A DNA stretch of 58,990 bases from an uncultured Pelagibacteraceae bacterium (GTDB lineage Bacteria; Pseudomonadota; Alphaproteobacteria; Pelagibacterales; Pelagibacteraceae). Below, piece after piece: positions 54,118-58,990 of the stretch. Position 1 is the stretch's first letter. Every line of letters starts with the position of its first letter. The stretch lies in NCBI GenBank assembly GCA_902531175.1, contig CACADE010000007.1, positions 1 through 58,990 of the forward strand, written 5' to 3'. The position numbers and the translations under genes were made by a program. A model generated the notes under the pieces. It ran no database searches, was not told the origin of the DNA, and was given only the letters and a program-made list of their open reading frames with translations.

Positions 54118-54567
54118 TTAAATTTTAAGATCTAGTCGAGGTTTCCAAAATGGTCTGAAGAGTTCAATTTTTGGACATCTATTCATAACAACTTTTAAAC
54201 CTGCATCTTCAGCAATTTTTGCTGCATCATGATTAATTACACCGATTTGTCCCCATAATACTTTTGCTCCAATTGATATTGCCTCTTCAGCAATCCCATA
54301 AAGGTCCTCAGATTTTCTAAATACTTCAACCATATCAACAGGTCTATCGATAGCAGATAAATTTGGATAAACTTTCAAATTTCTAATTTCCTTTATACCT
54401 GGTTTAGGATTAACGGGTATCATGTCATAACCAGTTTCATGCAAAACTCTTAATACACCATAGCTAAATTTAGTTTTATCTGGACTTGCACCTACCATTG
54501 CAATTGTCTTTACTGAACTTAAAATATTTTTTAAATATTCAGCGCTATATGGTTCGTTGTGGTTCAT
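54118..54567 (-). CDS. CoA-binding domain protein (copy 2)
   Basis: 149 residues, the same fold as the gene downstream: TIAMVGASPDKTKFSYGVLR, GYDMIPVNP, VDMVEVFRKSEDLYGIAEEA and VLWGQIGVINHDAA. The two copies are clearly paralogous but diverged, so they may bind different acyl-CoAs. Two bases downstream of the ferredoxin gene. Confidence 0.88.
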   Translation of the reverse strand: MNHNEPYSAEYLKNILSSVKTIAMVGASPDKTKFSYGVLRVLHETGYDMIPVNPKPGIKEIRNLKVYPNLSAIDRPVDMVEVFRKSEDLYGIAEEAISIGAKVLWGQIGVINHDAAKIAEDAGLKVVMNRCPKIELFRPFWKPRLDLKI

Positions 54568-54569
54568 CT

Positions 54570-54935
54570 TTATTTTTTTTCTTCCTTTTTACTTGCGATA
54601 TCTGCTTTTAATTCATGAGGTTCTAAAGGGTCTAGGAAAGGATTTCGATACAATTTATCATGACTTTCAACTCCTATCTCAATTGTGCAATCTGTTTTTG
54701 CTTTAGCAACACATAAAATAATATATCCATCATTTATTTGTCTATTATTTAAAGCAACTTGAGAACGTTGATCTACTTCTCCGTTAATTAGTTTAGCTGC
54801 ACATGTAATACATCCTCCATACTGACATCCGTATGGAAGATCGACACCTTGATCTCTTAATTCATTTAATAAAGGTTTTTTTCCACTGACTTCAAATGCA
54901 CTATTATTTCTGTTTGAGATTGTAATCTTTGTCAT
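54570..54935 (-). CDS. 2Fe-2S ferredoxin
   Basis: 121 residues. A plant-type cluster motif C-x4-C-x2-C (GCQYGGCITCAAKL) with the fourth Cys in YIILCVAKAKTDC. It overlaps the methanethiol-oxidase-like gene by four bases, so it likely serves that transcript. Candidate electron partner for the Rieske oxygenase at the head of this gene set, or for a metal-dependent enzyme; not proven. Confidence 0.88.
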   Translation of the reverse strand: MTKITISNRNNSAFEVSGKKPLLNELRDQGVDLPYGCQYGGCITCAAKLINGEVDQRSQVALNNRQINDGYIILCVAKAKTDCTIEIGVESHDKLYRNPFLDPLEPHELKADIASKKEEKK

Positions 54936-56284
54936 AGCCAGATATCACTTGTGCAATCTCCACCAGGATATCTACTTTCGTGGCATCTACTAGGTCCATT
55001 TGGTTCTTTACCAAAATCAACAATAAAATCTTTATTAATTTTCATTCCCCCATTTTCAACATCACAATCAATCATAATCATTGCTCCACCCTGTTTTCTA
55101 ATTTCAGGATAAAATTGATTATCCCAAGTAGAAAATAATGATGTTGTTACATACATCCTTTTACCATCTAAAGATAATTGATACATTTGAGGTCCGCCAG
55201 CTATTTTAACACCATTTACTTCTGGAGCTTTTCCTAACAATCCACCCATCCAAACTTGACCTGTCAATTTTGGTTTGTGTGGATCTGAAATATCGTATTG
55301 TCTCATATCTCCATGAAGCCAATTATTTATATAGAGATATTTATCATCCATAGAAACCAATATCGCTGACATAACTCCAGGTACAGGTATTGGCCAATCA
55401 GGATGTGGTTCATTTTCAACATCAATTATTTTTTCCCATTCCCATTTACCTTCTTTTGATTTCCAAAAATGAATTACATTTGCACTTAGTGCAGCACCAC
55501 AAAATCCATGACTACTATCAGGATTATGCATAAATTTTACTTCTAAAGGTATTAAACCGTCTTCACCCAAATACATTGTTTGAACTGGCTCTTTTTTTTT
55601 AAAATCCCAAACATGAAGTCGTCTTCCATATTTCAAATGACCAACTTCCTCTAAATCAAACCCCGGCATGAAAGTATTTGGAGCAGCCCATTCAGAACTA
55701 ACCATCACATTATGTCTTGGCTGGTACCAGAAGTCATAGCTAAAAGGTATGTCTCCCATTGAATTTTCCCATCTACCCACAATTTCAAAATCTTTATTTA
55801 AATGTAAATATCCACCTGGAGCTTCCCCTCTAGCGTCTCCTAAAAAAGAAATAATAATTTCAGAACCTAGGCAATGAACTGTATGTGGTCCTGATAAATT
55901 AGTTTTTTTCTTTATTTCAGATCCATCTACTACTTTATGTATTTTTGGGGCTCTAGGATCAGATGCAGTATCAACAACATAAATATTATTTGATCTAACA
56001 CCTGGAACTAATAAATATTTTCTGCTCATTTTTGAGTCGCCATGACACGAAGAACATGCATTCCATCCCATGTGATGCAATTCATCACCAATACCTGGCA
56101 TTTCAAGTCTATGAATTACTTTAGAATATGTGGGGCTTTGAGAGTCAACATCGACAGTAGCCAAATAGTCTGGTTTTTGTATTCCTGTCCCCGTGTAAAT
56201 AGCTATTGTATATAAAAGCTTTTCTTTTGGTGCTTTTATTGCTTCAGTAGGACTAGCATATCCAGGGCCACAGCATCCATCCAT
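54932..56284 (-). CDS. Methanethiol oxidase-like protein (SELENBP1/SBP56 family)
   Basis: 450 residues, full length. The CCGPGYASP opening, HHMGWNACSSCHGDSKMSRK (conserved Cys/His) and CHESRYPGGDCTSDIWL near the C terminus are family signatures; the family includes copper-dependent methanethiol oxidase, giving formaldehyde, H2S and H2O2. No signal peptide is seen, although bacterial MtoX is periplasmic, so location is uncertain. DMSP demethylation makes methanethiol in these bacteria. AGGAG precedes the ATG. It may be read with the ferredoxin and CoA-binding genes. Confidence 0.9.
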   Translation of the reverse strand: MDGCCGPGYASPTEAIKAPKEKLLYTIAIYTGTGIQKPDYLATVDVDSQSPTYSKVIHRLEMPGIGDELHHMGWNACSSCHGDSKMSRKYLLVPGVRSNNIYVVDTASDPRAPKIHKVVDGSEIKKKTNLSGPHTVHCLGSEIIISFLGDARGEAPGGYLHLNKDFEIVGRWENSMGDIPFSYDFWYQPRHNVMVSSEWAAPNTFMPGFDLEEVGHLKYGRRLHVWDFKKKEPVQTMYLGEDGLIPLEVKFMHNPDSSHGFCGAALSANVIHFWKSKEGKWEWEKIIDVENEPHPDWPIPVPGVMSAILVSMDDKYLYINNWLHGDMRQYDISDPHKPKLTGQVWMGGLLGKAPEVNGVKIAGGPQMYQLSLDGKRMYVTTSLFSTWDNQFYPEIRKQGGAMIMIDCDVENGGMKINKDFIVDFGKEPNGPSRCHESRYPGGDCTSDIWL

Positions 56285-56344
56285 GATTGATTTTCTCCTT
56301 TAATTACAACTTAATCTTTTTTTTAAGTGACTTCAACTTAATGG

Positions 56345-57118
56345 TTATTTGTTTTTCCAACTTGGATTTCTTTTTTCGATAAATGCACTTATACCCTCTT
56401 TGGCATCATAAGATGACATATTAAGTGTCATCATCTTACTTGTATAATCATAAGCTTTGTTAAGGGGCATTTCTAATTGTTTATAAAAACCCTTTTTACC
56501 TATTTTGATAGTTAAATTTGATTTTGAAGATATTTTTTTTGCAATATCTAAAACTTTTTTATTCAAAGTTTTTGGACTGTAATGATCATTAATTAATCCA
56601 ATTTCCTTTGCATATTTTGCGCTAATTGGATCACCGGTAAGTAGCATTTCCATCATTCTTTTTCTGCTAATTTTTCGACTGACAGCAACCATTGGTGTAC
56701 TGCAAAATAATCCAATTTTTACTCCAGGCGTAGCAAACGTTGCTGAATTCGTACTATATGCAAGATCACAACTGGCAGCTAATTGACATCCTGCTGCATA
56801 AGCTGCTCCATGTACTTTCGCTATGACTGGTTTGTTTCCCTCCACAATTTGCATCATTAGTTTTGAACAAAGTTTAAAAAGTTTTAGATGATTAGATCTA
56901 TTTTTTATACCTCTTACCTCTTTTAAGTTATGACCTGCACTAAATCCTTTGCCAGCCCCTTCTAAAATAATAACTCTAGTCTCTTTGTCGTTATCTAATT
57001 TTTTAAATGCTTTTAATAAAGACAAAAGAGTATTGTATGATAAGGAATTATAAGTTTTTGGATCATTAATTAAAACTCTTTTAACACCCGGTGATACTTT
57101 ATTTATTTTTACAGTCAC
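56345..57118 (-). CDS. Enoyl-CoA hydratase/isomerase family protein lacking both catalytic glutamates (ECHDC3-like)
   Basis: 257-residue crotonase fold. AGKGFSAGHNLKEVRG and VHGAAYAAGCQLAASCDLAY are the CoA and oxyanion elements. In rat hydratase the two catalytic glutamates lie in GCELA and QPEI; here these read GCQLA and TPGV, so both are replaced. FATPGVKIGLFCSTPMVAVS closely resembles the ECHDC3 branch. It is therefore probably not a classical hydratase. Immediately downstream of the nucleotidyltransferase gene. Confidence 0.85.
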   Translation of the reverse strand: MTVKINKVSPGVKRVLINDPKTYNSLSYNTLLSLLKAFKKLDNDKETRVIILEGAGKGFSAGHNLKEVRGIKNRSNHLKLFKLCSKLMMQIVEGNKPVIAKVHGAAYAAGCQLAASCDLAYSTNSATFATPGVKIGLFCSTPMVAVSRKISRKRMMEMLLTGDPISAKYAKEIGLINDHYSPKTLNKKVLDIAKKISSKSNLTIKIGKKGFYKQLEMPLNKAYDYTSKMMTLNMSSYDAKEGISAFIEKRNPSWKNK

Positions 57119-57493
57119 TTATTTTAATTTACCTTCTTCTCTCATCTTGGCTCTAATTTTAGTTGCTGAAATTTTTTGAATTTCTTCAGACAAGACTATT
57201 TCTTCAATTTTATATCCAACACCTCTTCCATAACAAATATTTGTAATATTAGGGACAAGCATAATTTTGAACCTGCCCTCAAACTCTGGATTAAGTTTTT
57301 CTTCAATATTTTTTTTGACAGTTTCAAAATCAAACGGGTTATCATCAACACCTTGTACATCTCTAATTTGAATACATACTTGTCCTGTTTTTTTTATAAT
57401 TTCCTTAAATAGAGTATAGTGACCATCATGAAATGGTTGCCATCTTCCTAACATTTGAGCTGTTGGTTTTTTGTTATCCCATTGATACGTCAT
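57119..57493 (-). CDS. Small cytidylyl/adenylyltransferase-like nucleotidyltransferase
   Basis: 124 residues from the ATG at 57493, which overlaps the kinase gene by four bases (ATGA). HxGH class I motif GRWQPFHDGHYTLF near the N terminus and the ISATKIR motif (ISSTxxR type) near the C terminus place it with the NMN/pantetheine-phosphate/glycerol-phosphate transferases. ATP or CTP transfer to an unknown phosphate. An earlier start at 57526 would add 11 residues inside the kinase gene. Confidence 0.8.
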   Translation of the reverse strand: MTYQWDNKKPTAQMLGRWQPFHDGHYTLFKEIIKKTGQVCIQIRDVQGVDDNPFDFETVKKNIEEKLNPEFEGRFKIMLVPNITNICYGRGVGYKIEEIVLSEEIQKISATKIRAKMREEGKLK

Positions 57494-57900
57494 TTTTTTA
57501 TCTCCTTTAAAATCTTTGGTGCCCAAGACTTAGCATCTTGTGTGGTAACATGAAAATTATATTTTTCTGGTTTAACAAACATTTTATTAGTGTCATCAAA
57601 TCTACCTTCTTTTATTGTATCTACCCAAACTACATAATCTGCAGGAAATAAACTTCTTGCCTTTGGAGTTGGACAAATAAAATCTGCAATTACATAATTT
57701 CCTTCATCTTTTAATTTTAATGCAAAGTCAGCCATTCTTTTTGCTTGTCTTGTTCTTCCCTCTTCTGAAAAATCCCAATCGTTTGCAGCTTTTCTTACTT
57801 CATCTGCATTTAATCTTTTTGCATTCAATAAAGGAGCAAGTTCATCAGCTAATGTAGTTTTTCCAGCACCTGGAAGTCCCATGATTAATATAATTTTCAT
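57490..57900 (-). CDS. Adenylylsulfate-kinase-like P-loop kinase
   Basis: 136 residues with Walker A GLPGAGKTTLADELAPLL, RLNADEVRKAANDWDFSEEG (substrate Arg region as in CysC) and ADFICPTPKARSLFPADYV. It resembles APS kinase but is shorter than bacterial CysC (about 200) because the C-terminal part is reduced. Pelagibacter-type organisms are known for lacking assimilatory sulfate reduction, so an alternate phosphoryl acceptor is possible. Co-translated with the nucleotidyltransferase. Confidence 0.8.
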   Translation of the reverse strand: MKIILIMGLPGAGKTTLADELAPLLNAKRLNADEVRKAANDWDFSEEGRTRQAKRMADFALKLKDEGNYVIADFICPTPKARSLFPADYVVWVDTIKEGRFDDTNKMFVKPEKYNFHVTTQDAKSWAPKILKEIKK

Positions 57901-57915
57901 TTTTAGGTTTTAACT

Positions 57916-58990
57916 TTAAATTAAATTACCAGCAACCCACTTATGAAAATGATGTGTTGGATTGTCCATCTTTGGAGAAAAATTACCACCATTATAAGCT
58001 GGAGAGTTTCTACCTATTTGCATACTTTGAATTATATCTACATCTTCTTTTTGAATATCTTCCCATTGCTTGTGATTTTTTTGTCTTAAAGTTTTATACT
58101 TTGTTGAAGTTGCCGCTTCATTTCCAACATAATAAATTTCCATATGCTCTATTGTAAACTCATGATTGATTGGCTCTAACCAATAAGCATAATAATGATC
58201 TTTATGAATTCCTAACATTACATTTGGAAATAGTGCTACATACTCAGCTATATTTTCTTTATCCTTAGGCCAATTAGGAAAGCAAGGAAACTTTTCATTT
58301 CCTTCAAACCTTGGATTGTAAACAACTGTTCCTTGTCCAGCAAAACGATTTGAAAGACCTTGAATATGATAATGATCTTCTAATTTTGAATAAGCATTTA
58401 AACCTGGATGAACCCAGGGCAAATGATAGCTCTCACAATAATTTTCAATTGCAAATTTCCAATTACATTTTGCATCTAATTTAAAATAACCATAATCATT
58501 TGCATGATGAATTAATTCTCTATCTTTCAATGGCCAAAATTTTTCCCATCTTTGACTTAAAGGACTAATGTAATCCTCAAATGACATTTCATTATTGTTA
58601 ATATTAATCATAATCAGATCTAACCAAATAAATGATCTTATCTCTTTTAAATTACTTTTTGATTTATCAAATTCAGGTGTTTGATGAATATTCATGCCGC
58701 CTATATGAGGTGTAGCAACTAATTTTCCTTCTAAATCATAAGACCATGAATGATATGAACACCTCATAACATTTCTAATTTTGCCAGCTCCTTTAACTAA
58801 TTTAACTCCTCTATGACTACAAATATTATGAAAAACTTTTATTTCTTTATTTTTTGTTCTAACAATAAGTAAGGGTATTCCAAGTAAATCAATTGGTTTC
58901 ACATCACCTTCATCCGGAATAGAACTTCCAACTCCAATTACTATCCACTTATCTTCAAATAATTTTTTTCTTTCAATTAAAGTATATTCT
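57916..58990 (-). CDS. Rieske non-heme iron oxygenase, alpha subunit (5' end beyond window)
   Basis: Reads to the right edge without a start, so the N terminus is missing; visible N-terminal residues include FEDKWIVIGVGSSIP. The Rieske cluster is C-x-H-x17-C-x2-H (NICSHRG and MRCSYHSWSY). The mononuclear iron site is NYCESYHLPWVHPG. About 358 residues visible. The family demethylates or hydroxylates aromatic and betaine-type substrates. The next gene on this strand begins 15 bases after its stop. Substrate not visible. Confidence 0.9.
   Translation of the reverse strand, partial: EYTLIERKKLFEDKWIVIGVGSSIPDEGDVKPIDLLGIPLLIVRTKNKEIKVFHNICSHRGVKLVKGAGKIRNVMRCSYHSWSYDLEGKLVATPHIGGMNIHQTPEFDKSKSNLKEIRSFIWLDLIMININNNEMSFEDYISPLSQRWEKFWPLKDRELIHHANDYGYFKLDAKCNWKFAIENYCESYHLPWVHPGLNAYSKLEDHYHIQGLSNRFAGQGTVVYNPRFEGNEKFPCFPNWPKDKENIAEYVALFPNVMLGIHKDHYYAYWLEPINHEFTIEHMEIYYVGNEAATSTKYKTLRQKNHKQWEDIQKEDVDIIQSMQIGRNSPAYNGGNFSPKMDNPTHHFHKWVAGNLI

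Noticed and set aside
56305..56345. Possible weak hairpin (ACTTAA/TTAAGT) between the crotonase and the methanethiol-oxidase-like gene
   Set aside because: Only six A/T pairs with a long loop; too unstable to call a terminator.
1..58990. CRISPR arrays, insertion sequences, prophage or integron features
   Set aside because: No repeated spacer pattern, transposase, integrase, terminase or capsid gene is visible on either strand, and the gene order is consistent with core chromosome.

Overview
The window looks like chromosomal DNA of a Pelagibacterales (SAR11, Candidatus Pelagibacter-like) alphaproteobacterium. This is inferred from the strong A+T bias, almost no spacer DNA, many 1-4 base gene overlaps, and the gene content: TRAP and tripartite transporters, glycine-betaine-type C1 oxidation, acuI, a methanethiol-oxidase homologue, DUF6165 and Anbu. 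I see no insertion sequence, prophage, integrase or CRISPR array. The longest stretch without a gene is about 145 bases (42920-43064), and it holds an iron-type regulatory region. No gap reaches 300 bases.

Layout. 0-9.8 kb: TRAP binding protein, class III CoA-transferase, RNA polymerase omega with a long acidic tail, MFS transporter, beta-hydroxyacid dehydrogenase, small beta- and gamma-type carbonic-anhydrase homologues, a secreted HExxH protein, a redoxin and a GT4 glycosyltransferase. 9.8-16.4 kb: TctCBA tripartite carboxylate transporter with an AbrB-family membrane protein, then a heptosyltransferase-like protein, DUF6165 and a very A+T-rich polytopic membrane protein. 16.4-18.7 kb: Anbu proteasome homologue divergent from a circularly permuted ATP-grasp protein. 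18.7-21.7 kb: nitrilase-family amidase and a polar amino-acid ABC transporter without an ATPase.

21.8-28.4 kb is the most interesting block. A fused AdoMet decarboxylase-spermidine synthase makes methylthioadenosine (MTA). MtnP, Apt and MtnA would process it to AMP and 5-methylthioribulose-1-phosphate. A 677-residue class II aldolase-SDR fusion is packed between speDE and mtnA and could finish a 'DHAP shunt' in one polypeptide. A periplasmic alpha/beta hydrolase is embedded between mtnP and mtnA.

28.4-33.4 kb: a secreted protein next to an orphan inverse-autotransporter barrel, an elongator tRNA-Met, an unlisted 37-residue basic protein, an AEC transporter, a TauD-type dioxygenase and a haloacetate-dehalogenase-like hydrolase. 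33.5-36.5 kb: GMP reductase, tartrate/D-malate dehydrogenase, DMT transporter. 36.5-43 kb: Fur-box-preceded ferric iron ABC operon with an unlisted 57-residue Cys-rich protein and a dimethylglycine-dehydrogenase-like enzyme downstream. 43-47.1 kb: LysR, AcuI, FolE, HisI, a 2OG oxygenase and DUF2237. 47.1-52.9 kb: dimethylglycine dehydrogenase, EtfB, EtfA and ETF-ubiquinone oxidoreductase as one electron-transfer operon. 53-59 kb: small envelope proteins, two CoA-binding proteins, a ferredoxin, methanethiol-oxidase-like SBP56, a crotonase lacking both catalytic glutamates, a nucleotidyltransferase/APS-kinase-like pair and a Rieske oxygenase running off the right edge.

Common themes are oxidation of methylated and sulfur compounds (dimethylglycine, DMSP-derived acryloyl-CoA, methanethiol, MTA), uptake of small organic acids and iron, and extreme compaction: all ten convergent gene pairs overlap or meet within five bases. 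Family assignments rest on motif and length recognition by eye; no database search was run.
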